Source of the DNA: Botryococcus braunii
Taxonomy: Eukaryota; Chlorophyta; Trebouxiophyceae
Length of the DNA: 60,000 nucleotides
Assembly (NCBI GenBank): GCA_002005505.1
Contig: MVGU01001624.1
Location: forward strand, 1 to 60,000
Direction: 5' to 3'
The notes under the pieces: model-generated
Told to the model about the DNA's origin: nothing
The model's database searches: none
The model's input: the letters and a program-made list of their open reading frames with translations, nothing else
Shown here: positions 8,329-19,400 of the stretch, one piece after another
Position numbering within the stretch: position 1 is the first letter of the stretch
How the letters are laid out: every line of letters begins with the position of its first letter
Translations under genes and position numbers: made by a program

Positions 8329-9054
8329 ATGGTGAGAAAGAGATCTAAATCAAGGGAGCCATCTGAGGAGGAGCCCACCACAGAGGAAGCATCTACATCG
8401 TCTCCCACACGACAGCCGTGTACACCCAGCACATCAAAGGGCGAGGGAGATGTACTTCCCAAGGTCATAGCCACCCAAGTCAAAGTGCGTATTAAACTGG
8501 ATCGTCATGGCACAAATTTTGTGGTATGGGACAATGCCTTCACTGCTGCCAATAGTGCTAAGGGTTCTTTTCCTGCCATTCAGTCAGCCATGCCTGGAAC
8601 TATCCATAATGCGGCTGCAATGCTTCTGCTGTATGAGTCAGTTCCAGAGGAATGGCTAGGAGAAGTGTCAAGTAAGCCGTCAGCATATGATGCATATCTG
8701 TTTATTTGCAAGAAATTTGTGGGTGGTTACAACACTCAAGCAAATGCAGACTGGCTGAAGGAAATGTCCAAAGGGATGAGACGTGGAGAAACAATCTCTC
8801 AGTATGTGTCTAGAATGATAAATCTCAAAAGCTGCTTGAAACGCAATGGACATGACCTCTTGGATGGTCATGTGGCCACCCAGATCGTGCAGGGACTGCC
8901 AGCAGCAGCTAATCCTCCCGGGCTGTTGCCCACTGCAGTAGCTTACCCCCTGGATGATCTGGCAGCTCTCATTTCCACCACTGCAGAGGCTTCTGGCTAC
9001 AACGATGATGGAGAACAGCCTGCCATGGTGATGAAGGCAATGCCTGCTCAACGA
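8329..9054 (+). CDS. Gag N-terminal part of copia C, split by gypsy D
   Basis: 242 codons of Gag capsid, closely matching B (WDNAFTAANSAKG, ETISQYVSRM, ATQIVQGLPAAANPPG). D inserted after codon CGA at 9052-9054. The duplicated target AACGA keeps the phase, and the C frame continues at 16441. The apparent ORF end at 9096 is read inside D's LTR and is not native. Confidence 0.9.
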
Positions 9055-9532
9055 TGTCGTAGAATGCACAAGTTAGGGAGAATTTCCAAGTTGTGAGAGA
9101 GAGAGAGAGACAAGGCCGGATGGCCGACAAGTTGGACGCTCTTTCCAATTACAAGTAACCCCCACCTCACGGAGCTTCCACTCCCTGCTTGTGGTCTACT
9201 AAGCTTCCAAATTACCTGAGTGCGTGTCTTCCCGTGGCTTACGTCTCTATCCGTTCCTTCCCGTGGTTCGTGATCGTGTGTTCACGTTCCTCCAATGGTA
9301 GCGCACTAGTCCACCAAACCTCTACAATAGTATCTAGAAAATATCCTAGAATCCTACTATGAGAGTAACGTCCATAACTATCCAATGGAATTCGACGGCT
9401 AGGAAGCCAAGGCTAGACGCTAGGCACGTGCGTACTCGCGTTGCTCGTACGACATGTGCACCACATGTGCACCTAGGCTAGGGGGTAAGGGAAATGTCCA
9501 GAAATGCCGGGAAATCCCTACATTCCATCACA
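9055..9532 (-). repeat. 3' LTR of gypsy D (478 bp)
   Basis: On the plus strand it runs TGTCGTAGAATGC to CATCACA. It includes a (GA)7-like run and a tandem 11-mer ACATGTGCACC x2 near 9452-9473. The first in-frame codons of an apparent ORF at 9454 and at 16357 lie inside the LTR and are not a gene start. Confidence 0.94.
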
Positions 9533-10437
9533 TCATCCCCCCCTTAATTCCTGCATGTCCTCATGCAGCCACATACACACATACAGTAGACCACAATTAT
9601 AAGGGAATGGTCGTCACCGAACGGCCCATCCACCAGCGCCGTTAGACCCTTGCCGAATGGGTTACATTAGGGTCCCCGCCTCCAAGTTATTCCCCTATCA
9701 TCCCAAGCAATTGACTAAAGCGTCCATTTTTTTTTTAATTTATTTATTAGGTGTGCTTTATTCCAGTCCTAAGTACAATACTGTACGATACGACACGGTA
9801 CGATAAATTACGGCGAACTACGACGAACGTTCGCCTTATTCCTTTCGAACTATCCAAGTCCGCCTTTATTGACACATCCCTATTTATTATTTATTAAAGC
9901 AATACAATGCTTGTGACACAACCGATAAACAATCCGAACAAGATAAATATGACACAGGTGTAGCTCAGTCCACAATGCTTCCCTAAAGTGGCTATCCATA
10001 CAACACAGTTTCTTTATGATACATTGTCCATACTGTACACATACTGTACACATAAGGTACACATATAGTACATAGAAAGAAATCCATCCCAAGATGCCAA
10101 GTAGTCCATATCCAAGGGTTCCAAGTAGCCCATAGCCAAGGGTTCCAAGTCACTTCTGTACTTCAAGCCCACGTCCCAAGTGCTAGTTAAGCAGACTGCG
10201 GTTGCGCGCCATGTGTACTTCAATTCCCATCCCTGAATGCAGAACCCCGAGTTCAATGCATCGAAGCGGTATGAGGCCTCATGCCACACATACCGAGGTA
10301 GGCAACCTACCCCGTCCCTTGTCCCAAAGTACACAAGATATACAGTCCCTACCATAGGTCCCGTCCCATGTATTCCCAGACACCAGGTGGGAACTCCACA
10401 AGTGGAATGAGGGGGACAACCGTCCGGAGGGGCCCGT
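9533..10437 (-). other. Long 3' untranslated region and polypurine tract of D
   Basis: About 905 bp without a convincing ORF between the end of pol and the 3' LTR. Next to the LTR the minus strand reads TAAGGGGGGGATGA (9533-9546), the plus-strand primer tract. The rest has short repeats such as GTACACAT units (~10030-10070) and CCAAG-N-AGYCCATA units (~10092-10150). I see no known domain. Such length is unusual for a compact gypsy element. Confidence 0.6.
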
Positions 10438-13400
10438 TCAAGGGAAGGTGTCGCGCAGCGCCACCTGGTCCCAAATGGGCGGGGCGAGCCCCTGGAGTCT
10501 ATGATAGGTATTAACCAGCCCGGGATGGGTCTCGAATGCCTCCTGAGATTCCCATGAGTCCTCTGTGGCCCCATGGCCTGCCCACTTTACAAGGTACTCG
10601 AGAAAGGGTGTGCCATCCTCAAAATGGTAGGAGAACCCATTTTTGTCGTGCAACAGCCGGTGATCGACTAGTGCATCCACTACCCACTCCAGGTGAGTGG
10701 TGCCATCCGCTTTGGTGATGACTTTTGGGGGGCAGTATCCACGCGACTGCGCCTCCTCACGTGTCCAGTATGGCTTCAAATAGCAGACATTTATGCGGGG
10801 GTGGATGTCCAGCCGGTCCGGAAGATCCAGTGTGACGAAGTTAACGTTGTCGGGCGTGACCGCCATGACCCTGAAGGGTCCCACGTGCCTGGGTTGCAGC
10901 TTGCTGAATCTGTTTGAAGTTAGCGTGGGGGCCGCACGGGTTGAAAGGAGGACATAGTCCCCTTCCTGGTAGATGGCCTCCCTCCTATGCCGGTTGGCAT
11001 AGGCCGTCTGACGGTCTTGAGCTGCACGCAAACACTTCCTTGCAAGGGTGATTTTGTCTTGCATTTTTCTCATGAAGAGATCAGCCCTATCCACCTTAGT
11101 GCCCTCCATGTGTCCCACCGCAAACGGTATATTTGGATCTTGCCCATATGTTAACCTGAAGGGTGTGGAGTTTAGGGAAGTTTGCCAAGAGTTGTTGTAG
11201 GCAAATTCCGCCACTGAAAGGTAATCCTCCCACTCCCTTGGGTTATCCTTGACATAGTGTTTCAAAAAATCTTCCAAGATCCTATTCACCCGTTCCGTTT
11301 GACCATCTGACTGAGGATGATATGCCGTAGTTCGAGCCGGCTTGCACCCCGTCAGACTTAGAAGTGTGTTCATGAAATTATTCACAAACCGAGGATCTCG
11401 GTCCGAAACAATTTCCTCAGGGAAACCGTGATACTTCCATACTTTATCCCTCATCAGAACAGCAACTTCATAAGCATCCGCATTGGTAGTGGTAGGGGCA
11501 AAGTGGGCACATTTGCTCAACCTGTCAACCACTACCCATATTGCGTTATGCCCGTGTTTGCTTTTAGGCAGTCCCGTGATGAAATCCATTGAGATGCTTT
11601 GCCATTTCCTTGTGGGGATTTGTAAAGGGTGTAAGAGTCCTGCGGGTAACTGGTTTGAGGCCTTCACCCGCTGGCATGAATCACAATACTTCACATACTC
11701 CCGCACATCCTCCGCCATTCCCGGCCACCACCAGTCCCGCTTCACTAGATCATACATCTTCGCAAAGCCTGGATGACCAACAAAAGGAGGTTCATGCAAA
11801 GCTTTCAATATGTCCTGCCGCAGATTCCTAGCAACTGGACCTTCCTTATCCCGGACTTCATAAAATGCAGGCACATATTTTCTTCCCTCCCTTCCAAATT
11901 CCCAAACCCCGTCCGTAAAGTGAACTTTTCTCCTATTTGCCCTTGTTCCCAACCACGAATCATGTGCGTAAGGACCCTTCAACAATTCCAAGAAGGTGTC
12001 ACACCCGTCAGACCCGAGGGTGATGGAGCCCGAGCGGGCCCTCCCGTCCCCATCCATCGAGGTTGCATTGATCCCCTTCCCGGGGTTGGGCTCCGTGGAG
12101 ACGTTGCGCTGCTGTTGTCCCTGGAGCTGTCCCTGGAGGACTGGGTTCCTGGACAACGCATCCACAACGTTAGTCTTTCCAGGCTCCCAAACCCAGAGAA
12201 TGTTGAACTCCTGCAACTTCTCAGCCCACCGTGCCCTCCGAGGGCTTAAACCAACCTGTTGCTGAAGAAAAGTGTTACACTTATGGTCTGTGGTGACAGT
12301 GACTTGTTTCCCTAGGACATAACATCTCCATTCCGTCAAGGCATACACTACAGCAAGTAACTCCCTCTCAGTTGCAGAATAGTTCCTTTCTGCACTATTG
12401 AGCTTCTTACTGTAATAAGCAATGACTCGACCTTCCTGCAATAGTACAGCGCCAACCCCAAAATCACTCGCATCACAAATTACCTGGAAGGGTTTACGAA
12501 GGTCTGGCAGTGATAGTATGGGTGCCTGTATTAATGCATCCTTGAGAGCCGCAAGGGCCTCATCTTGCTCCTTTCCCCAAGTCCAAGAACTTTTGCTACT
12601 GGACAGTTTAGTCAAAGGAGCAGCAAGTGAGCTGAACCCCTGAATAAATTTTCGAAAATAATTTGCAAGCCCCAAAAATCTACGCACGTCGGTGACGTTT
12701 TGGGGTGTGGGCCAATCCTTGACTACCTCCACTTTTTGGGGGTCCACTTTCAATCCATCCTTGCCAATGATATGCCCGAGGTATTTGAGTTCTGAGCATA
12801 AGAATTCACATTTGGCAAGTTTTGCAAACAATTCCTTTTCCCGAAGGCGTTGGAACACCTTCCGAAGATGAGCATAATGCTCCTCTTCATCCCGACTGAA
12901 AATTAGAACATCGTCAAGGTACACTACCACAAACCCTTCCCTTATGAAATCATGAAAGATTTCATTCATTAGGCGTTGAAAGGTAGCGGGGGCGTTGGTG
13001 AGTCCAAAAGGAAGCACTAAGAACTCATACAGCCCAAAGGGTGTACGAAACGCTGTTTCAGGAATGTCTTCCTCCTTTAGCCTTACTTGATGATAACCAC
13101 TGAGGAGGTCCAGACTAGAGAAAATCTTAGCACCTTTAAGTTTATCAAGCAAGTCGTCTATGCGAGGGAGAGGGTACCTATCATGAATGGTGATTTTATT
13201 TAATGCCCTGTAGTCTATAACCATTCGGTATGTGCCCTCCTTCTTCCTCACAAACAAGACCGGTGAAGCATATGGTGAACATGAGGGGCGTATGTGTCCC
13301 TTAGAAAGTAGTTCATCCACAGTTCGCTCACATTCCTCAGTTTCTTCCACGGACAAGCGGTAAGCAGGACGGTTTGGAGGAGTTACACCTTCCTGCACAT

Positions 13401-14598
13401 TAATAGTGTGATAGACTTGTCGGTGTGGGGGTAGTCCTGGTAGCCCATTTGGAAAAATGTCCTTGTATTCCCGGAGCAAGTGTGTTAGCCGCTCAGGCTT
13501 TTTAGCACAAATTTCCTCTAGAGGGCCCGAAGGCTTACCCGTGGTGACCTCGGATTCTCCCTCTTCCTCTTCCTTTTCCTCTTCCCTTTCCTCTTCCTCT
13601 TCCATTTCCTTCTCCACTTCTAGGCAACTCTCCATATCCGGGGCCGTGCCCGAGGTATCCCCCGGCGCAGAGTTGTGTAAGGAAGTCCCGGATGACTCCG
13701 TCGAGGGGTCGTCCATGTCCACCAAAGGTGGCATCTCTTCCTGTTCATCCTTACCAACATGTTCATCCTTGGCCATGACATTGAACAAGCAGGTTTTCCA
13801 ATGATCCCGTTTCCCTTTCCTGGTGTTTCCTAATTTGATTCCCCATCCCAACTTCTTTCCCAAGCCTTTGCCATGTTTGTTTAACAAGACCCATTTGTTA
13901 TTGTGTCTAATATGAGCCTTGCCAGCTCTCACATTAACATTAGCATGTCGTGGTGCTAGCCAATCCTGTCCCAAAATTATGTCAATTCCTTCCATTATTG
14001 AGTCACACACAAGAAAGGAGTGTCTCGTAATGATAGATGGAGCAAACCGGACACTCAAATCCACTTTCCCATTTGTGTGTGTTACTGTCCCATCAGCAAG
14101 TGTGACGGGTGAAGTCCTCTTGTTATACCTCAAACCTTGCAAAACTTTTTCCCGGACAAAAGAGTGTGTGGCCCCGGTGTCCATTAAAGCTTTACATTGT
14201 TGTCCCCTTGCCATGACGGGAAATGTGAGGTTAAGAGGTGCAGCACTTGACGTTGAACCCAACTGACAAGATGCTTTGGGTGCTGCATAAGCTAAAACAA
14301 AGGAAAAAGGAAATGTACATTGCTGCCCTTGAAAAGAAAAGCATTCCCCTTTTGCGCCCCTAGCAAGAATTTTCAGGTTTGCGCGAGAGCGTAACCGCAA
14401 AAAGAAACTCCTACTTTTCCACACCTTCTGGCCTATCACAAAGCATGCACTGACTTGTGAATTTTCTTTTCGTTTAGCAAGAAAAGATTCAATACAAGTC
14501 TCAGCTTTGTGTTTGCCAGGAACAATCAGAGGTGTATTCCAACTTCCCAACGACTTCTGAACAAGAAAAGTTAAATATGAAAAACAAATTTCATTCAT
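10438..14598 (-). CDS. Pol polyprotein of gypsy D with C-terminal chromodomain (1386 aa)
   Basis: Starts at ATG 14598, two bases after the gag TAG and in another frame. Domains in order: a ~120-residue N-terminal region of unknown role; protease with DTG at residues 140-142; a Glu-rich spacer (~326-350); RT with YLDD at 560-563; RNase H (ICDASDFGVGAVL, ~700); integrase with an HHCC zinc domain (GHPGFAKMYDLV...CDSCQ) and DDE core (SMDFITGLP, VSDRDPRF); chromodomain EYLVKWAGHGATEDSWES near residues 1320-1345. The chromodomain marks a chromovirus, a group known to target chromatin marks. The frame is intact. Confidence 0.93.
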   Translation of the reverse strand: MNEICFSYLTFLVQKSLGSWNTPLIVPGKHKAETCIESFLAKRKENSQVSACFVIGQKVWKSRSFFLRLRSRANLKILARGAKGECFSFQGQQCTFPFSFVLAYAAPKASCQLGSTSSAAPLNLTFPVMARGQQCKALMDTGATHSFVREKVLQGLRYNKRTSPVTLADGTVTHTNGKVDLSVRFAPSIITRHSFLVCDSIMEGIDIILGQDWLAPRHANVNVRAGKAHIRHNNKWVLLNKHGKGLGKKLGWGIKLGNTRKGKRDHWKTCLFNVMAKDEHVGKDEQEEMPPLVDMDDPSTESSGTSLHNSAPGDTSGTAPDMESCLEVEKEMEEEEEREEEKEEEEGESEVTTGKPSGPLEEICAKKPERLTHLLREYKDIFPNGLPGLPPHRQVYHTINVQEGVTPPNRPAYRLSVEETEECERTVDELLSKGHIRPSCSPYASPVLFVRKKEGTYRMVIDYRALNKITIHDRYPLPRIDDLLDKLKGAKIFSSLDLLSGYHQVRLKEEDIPETAFRTPFGLYEFLVLPFGLTNAPATFQRLMNEIFHDFIREGFVVVYLDDVLIFSRDEEEHYAHLRKVFQRLREKELFAKLAKCEFLCSELKYLGHIIGKDGLKVDPQKVEVVKDWPTPQNVTDVRRFLGLANYFRKFIQGFSSLAAPLTKLSSSKSSWTWGKEQDEALAALKDALIQAPILSLPDLRKPFQVICDASDFGVGAVLLQEGRVIAYYSKKLNSAERNYSATERELLAVVYALTEWRCYVLGKQVTVTTDHKCNTFLQQQVGLSPRRARWAEKLQEFNILWVWEPGKTNVVDALSRNPVLQGQLQGQQQRNVSTEPNPGKGINATSMDGDGRARSGSITLGSDGCDTFLELLKGPYAHDSWLGTRANRRKVHFTDGVWEFGREGRKYVPAFYEVRDKEGPVARNLRQDILKALHEPPFVGHPGFAKMYDLVKRDWWWPGMAEDVREYVKYCDSCQRVKASNQLPAGLLHPLQIPTRKWQSISMDFITGLPKSKHGHNAIWVVVDRLSKCAHFAPTTTNADAYEVAVLMRDKVWKYHGFPEEIVSDRDPRFVNNFMNTLLSLTGCKPARTTAYHPQSDGQTERVNRILEDFLKHYVKDNPREWEDYLSVAEFAYNNSWQTSLNSTPFRLTYGQDPNIPFAVGHMEGTKVDRADLFMRKMQDKITLARKCLRAAQDRQTAYANRHRREAIYQEGDYVLLSTRAAPTLTSNRFSKLQPRHVGPFRVMAVTPDNVNFVTLDLPDRLDIHPRINVCYLKPYWTREEAQSRGYCPPKVITKADGTTHLEWVVDALVDHRLLHDKNGFSYHFEDGTPFLEYLVKWAGHGATEDSWESQEAFETHPGLVNTYHRLQGLAPPIWDQVALRDTFP

Positions 14599-14600
14599 GA

Positions 14601-15839
14601 CTAATCTTGTTTAGGGCCCTTGCCCTTCCCTTTCCCTTTCCAATGTTTTCCCTTGTTAAATCCCTTAGGCCCAATGTGTGAGGGAGGTGAAACACCTTGC
14701 AGTGGTGCTGCCACTGGTTGATTGTTTCCTTGCCTCGGATAGAATCCAGGCTGAAAATTTGATGGGGTGTGCCCACTAGCTTGAGCTTTGGCAGCTAGAT
14801 ATTGCTTTTTAGCAACACACTGCCATGACTCGTGGCCTAGTTTATGACAAAAATAGCATTCCCTATCCTTTGGAATAGAGGTTCTAGAATCAATTTTTCT
14901 CCCGGACCCAAAAGGGGGTGCTCCCACCAAACCCAAGGAAGGTGGTGCAGGGGGCTGTTGTTCCACCACTCTTGCTGCCACTTGAGGTGTCTGGGTGTAG
15001 ACCCTCTTCCTCTTGGGTCCCTGTGCATCCACATATGTGCTTTTGAGACTTGCCTCATATTTAACAACATAAGTGCAAATGTCTTCCAGATCAGTGAAAG
15101 GACTGCCTGTTGCAGGGTTCACAGTGCATGCAAGTTTGAGAGGAGTATTAAGACCCTTGGTAAAAAGATGTAACTGGTCTTGCATGGCTATTTGATAGTC
15201 AACCTCTACATCTGCTAAGAGAGACATACATCTTTCAATATATCTCTCGACAGTCTCATTTCCTTGAAAGACTTTGTCTAATTTTGCCCTGGCAATGGCC
15301 ACTGTGTCTGTGGAATCATATCTTTTAACCATAAAAGTTTTAAAATCCTTCCATTCCAATGTATGCTCATGTATCCCTTCCTTTTCTAGTTTCCTTACAT
15401 GTGTGTCCCAAACTTTTGTAGGTCTTTCTTGCATCAATTGCACTCCCAAGGCCACCCACTTTCCTGCAGGCACATTGGTTAGTTTTGCATAGCCTTCCAA
15501 CTTCCTTGCAAAATAGCAAAAAGATCCCCTCTTTCCCGAAAACAAAGAAGGAGGAGTTGCTCTTACTTGTCCACTAGGGCGAGGAGTCTCCTCCACCCCA
15601 TCCCCTCCAACTTGCCTTTCGGCAAGAAGCTTTTCCTTAAATTCCAAAAATAACTGCTCCTTTATTTTATTGGTCAACTTGATCTTCTTTGTCTTTGGTG
15701 TGGACGGAGCGGGCGACGGATCGCGAGATGCCCCCTCCATCAAGTCCTCTACCAGCTCCCCTGAGCTTTCCAACGCTTCCAAAAATTCTCTTTCTTCCGA
15801 AGTAAGGTTTTTAAACTTCCCAGAAGAGGGCGGTGACAT
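14601..15839 (-). CDS. Gag of gypsy D (412 aa)
   Basis: ATG at 15839-15837, 104 nt after the primer-binding site. The capsid-like region includes YFARKLEGYAKL, KRYDSTDTVAIARAKLDKVFQG and ERYIERCMSLLADVEV. One CCHC zinc knuckle CYFCHKLGHESWQC (~14825-14866) is followed by a basic Gly/Lys tail (KGKHWKGKGKGKG). It ends TAG at 14603-14601. Relic G at 38.6-39.3 and 46.8-47.4 kb has the same Gag type. Confidence 0.92.
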   Translation of the reverse strand: MSPPSSGKFKNLTSEEREFLEALESSGELVEDLMEGASRDPSPAPSTPKTKKIKLTNKIKEQLFLEFKEKLLAERQVGGDGVEETPRPSGQVRATPPSLFSGKRGSFCYFARKLEGYAKLTNVPAGKWVALGVQLMQERPTKVWDTHVRKLEKEGIHEHTLEWKDFKTFMVKRYDSTDTVAIARAKLDKVFQGNETVERYIERCMSLLADVEVDYQIAMQDQLHLFTKGLNTPLKLACTVNPATGSPFTDLEDICTYVVKYEASLKSTYVDAQGPKRKRVYTQTPQVAARVVEQQPPAPPSLGLVGAPPFGSGRKIDSRTSIPKDRECYFCHKLGHESWQCVAKKQYLAAKAQASGHTPSNFQPGFYPRQGNNQPVAAPLQGVSPPSHIGPKGFNKGKHWKGKGKGKGPKQD

Positions 15840-15943
15840 CTACGGCCCACATATGAGAGTTAGCACCTTCCATCGAACGATCTCCCTCCTACGACTTTCC
15901 TCCTTCCACCACGCGAAAGACTTGCAGAGAACAATTCGGCATC

Positions 15944-15955
15944 TCGCCGATACCA
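15944..15955 (-). other. Primer-binding site of gypsy D
   Basis: On the minus strand TGGTATCGGCGA begins two bases after the 5' LTR. TGG fits pairing with a tRNA CCA end. Element E has the same 12 bases. It departs from the common plant initiator-tRNA site TGGTATCAGAGC after the first seven bases, so the tRNA is not assigned. Confidence 0.65.
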
Positions 15956-15957
15956 GA

Positions 15958-16435
15958 TGTCGTAGAATGCACAAGTTAGGGAGAATTTCCAAGTTGTGAG
16001 AGAGAGAGAGAGACAAGGCCGGATGGCCGACAAGTTGGACGCTCTTTCCAATTACAAGTAACCCCCACCTCACGGAGCTTCCACTCCCTGCTTGTGGTCT
16101 ACTAAGCTTCCAAATTACCTGAGTGCGTGTCTTCCCGTGGCTTACGTCTCTATCCGTTCCTTCCCGTGGTTCGTGATCGTGTGTTCACGTTCCTCCAATG
16201 GTAGCGCACTAGTCCACCAAACCTCTACAATAGTATCTAGAAAATATCCTAGAATCCTACTATGAGAGTAACGTCCATAACTATCCAATGGAATTCGACG
16301 GCTAGGAAGCCAAGGCTAGACGCTAGGCACGTGCGTACTCGCGTTGCTCGTACGACATGTGCACCACATGTGCACCTAGGCTAGGGGGTAAGGGAAATGT
16401 CCAGAAATGCCGGGAAATCCCTACATTCCATCACA
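15958..16435 (-). repeat. 5' LTR of gypsy D (478 bp)
   Basis: Same sequence as 9055-9532 as far as I can read. Its right edge CATCACA meets the TSD AACGA at 16436-16440, after which C's gag resumes. Confidence 0.94.
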
Positions 16436-16440
16436 AACGA

Positions 16441-19400
16441 GAGACTGCTCCAGCCCCTTCCACTAGTGGGGCCAATCCCTCCAAACAGCCAGCAGACTCA
16501 GAATCAAGGGGAGAAGTGAGAGGCACGTGCAACTACTGCCACAGGAAAGGCCATTTTTGGAGAGACTGCCGCAAACGTCAAAGGGATGCAGAGACACAAC
16601 GCAATGTGGTGGCAGCTGTACAGCAACTTGCTGCCATGTGGCCCCAAGGACAGTTTCCTGGTGCACCCCAGCCACCTCCAAGCGTGCAGCATGCATTCCC
16701 AGGCACTGGAGCGTTCCCACTACTGCACCCTCCTCCAGGCCCACCTTCTCCTCCCTCAGAAGGTATGCCATACGTGGTATCTTATAATGTGCTGGATGGC
16801 AGTAAGCACCAACAGTCCAAACAGTCGTGGCTTGTGGACAGTGGAGCGTCTATACATCTTGTGAACAACCTTTCCCTGCTGCATGCCCCTACAGTACATG
16901 ACCACCCTATTCCACTGCTGCTTGCTACATCTGATGCCACTGGGGGTATTGTTGCTACTGGGTCAGTGTGTCTCATGTCCTCTCAGCATATTCCTGTGTG
17001 GCTGCATCATGTCCAGTGTGTTCCCTCAGCCACCACCAATATTCTCTCTGTATCTGCTGCTCTGCGCGATGGAATCCGGTTCAGTACAGATAGACTGGGA
17101 GCATTCACTGCTGTCTCAGGACCGAGTGGTTGGCAGATGCCTGTGAAACCAGAGAATGGTCTCTATTATATCCACAACTGCCTCCCAGTACCTCCAGTGA
17201 AGGTTCATTATTCAGTGACTGCTGCCCTGAAGAAGAAATGCTCCAAAGGTCTAAGCCATGACTGTGCCAAACGTTTCCTGTGGCACAGCAGATTGGGACA
17301 CCCAGGAGACCCCTGGATGAAACGCCTGAGCAGTGAGCAACTGGTTACTGGCCTTGACACCTTGATGTCCCCCTGTGAAAAGTGTCCTAAGTACTGTGAA
17401 GCATGCATTAAGGGGAAGCATGCACGTCCCCCATTTGGTGAAAGCTCTAGACCTGCTGAGAAACCCCTTGACAGAATCCACATTGACACTGTGGGTCCCA
17501 TATCACCAGCAGCCATTACTGGGGAACGCTTTTGGGTAACCGTAACAGATGAGGCATCTGGGTGGAAGGCAGTGCTGCCAGTGAAGTCAAAAGATGTAAT
17601 TGGAGCTGTTGTCAGAGACCTAATTTTGTATTGGCAAACTGAGAAGGAAACTACAGTGAAGTGCATCCGCAGTGACAGAGGGACAGAGTTCTTAAATGCC
17701 AAGTTCAAGGAATTTTGTGCATCCCAGGGCACTAAGCTGGAGACATCTGCCCCATATACCCCTCAGCAGAATGGAGTTGCTGAGAGAGCCAACAGAACCC
17801 TCAAGGAGCGCACCAGGACCCTCCTCAATTTTGCTGCAGCAAGCCCTGTTATGTGGAAGGAAGCCCTGGAGACAGCCTGCACCCTCCTAAATATGGGACC
17901 CAGCACAGGCAGGCCCCTATCTCCCTGCGAAATGTTCATGGGATATAAGCCAGATGTATCCTTGCTGCGCACATGGGGATGCCTTGCATTTGTGCACGTT
18001 CCTGACCAGCAGAGGGGGGCCTTTGCACCAAAGGCTGTGGCTGGGATGTTCACTGGTTACTCTCCAGTGTCAAAGGCATATCGTATCTATATGGGGGGGG
18101 GGATCTGGAGAGAGAGCAGAGATGTTCAATTTGTGGAACACATTCGAGGAGCTACTCGGGTGGGAATGGCTGTTCTCCCTGACCAGCCTCAGCAATTCTC
18201 ATACCCTGAAGACTTATCAGGGCAATTGCACAGCAGCAACCCAGTGGTGCCATTGTCACAGCGCAGTATGCAGAATCAGACTGTCAGCAGCCCATGCTCC
18301 AGCAGTAGACCTGACAGCTCCTTCCCGGTACCCTCTGACCAGGCTGCAACTGAGCCTGATAGTCAGGGGAAGCCTTCCCAAGAGGAGGGCATTCTCATTG
18401 TGGCTCCCGAAGCAAGCACGGGAGAGCAGCAGCCGGACCTGGATCAGTCCGGGGCTCTGGACGCTATTCAACGACTGGCGCGAGGAAGTGCAGACAGCGG
18501 ACAACATCATCAGACATTAGAGCGAATACAGCAGTCACTGCGTAACACGCATCCGGCTACTACCATCCCGCCTCCGGACGGATTGTCGCGGGCTCAACGC
18601 TATGAGCAACGAACTGCGGCTCGAGATATCCTGCTGGCACAGGATAAGGGAGAGAGCTGTGAGCGAGAGGGGATGACTGAAGGTGACACAGAGTCACAGG
18701 GACCAGGGGAAGCGCAGGAATTGGGGCAGGACACCGAGAGACCTGCTTCACTTGTAAGAGATGAGAGGGGGGCAGTCTCTGATCAGACTGCAGATGGTCC
18801 AAGTGAGCTGAGATGTATGGGTGGGACCTGCTCTGTGCCTGAGAGAAATGTTAGCGGTGAGAACTCTATCAGTGATGCCCAAGGACAATGTGGTGCCAGC
18901 CACGCAAGTGTGGGCCATGCATGGGAGTGTGCTGCTGGGCCTGCGCCCCAGCGCTCATGTCTAGTAGGGAGCAGACAGAGAGAGAGAGAGACATGGGCAC
19001 AGCAGCAAGATAGACCAAGAGCTCATGCAATGCAGAGTGGTTCACATGTCTGTGAGAGTCCTGACGGGACTGCAAACCGTCAGCCATGTGAGAGTGTGTC
19101 TGAGGAGGTGAATCGGAAGCCTAGACAGTGTGAGAACTCCCCCAATTACAAGAGCTTTCCGAGAGGTACCTGTGTTTGGGAGGATGATGTGAGAGTGGCT
19201 GGCAGCAAGCTTGAGAGGGCAAGCTGTGAGTCTAAGAGAGAGAAAGAGCAGAGGGAGAGATCTGGATCTTTACCCACAGTCCCCACATGCAGTGCGGCGA
19301 CATTCAGCAAAAGAGTAGTGGATGAGAGTGAGAGTAAGAGTAAGCAAGATCAGGGGAAGCACACTGGGGTGCGTTTTGGGAAGATTAGTGTGCCTTCAAG

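Larger units (their letters stand above)
9055..16435 (-). mobile_element. Ty3/gypsy chromovirus D inserted in C's gag
   Basis: Complete element in reverse orientation with 478-bp LTRs (9055-9532 and 15958-16435), TG...CA ends and TSD AACGA (9050-9054, 16436-16440). The two LTRs look identical, so insertion is very recent. Element order on the minus strand: LTR, primer-binding site, gag, pol (protease, RT, RNase H, integrase, chromodomain), ~0.9 kb untranslated 3' region, purine tract, LTR. Both genes are open. No envelope gene is present. Confidence 0.95.

Noticed and set aside
9055..16435. D or E as endogenous retroviruses with envelope
   Set aside because: No ORF with signal peptide and membrane anchor lies between pol and the 3' LTR; both end in a chromodomain typical of plant and fungal chromoviruses.
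16357..16440. ATG at 16357 as the start of the C polyprotein
   Set aside because: It lies inside D's LTR. The same codons appear at 9454 in the other LTR; the native frame comes from 8329-9054.
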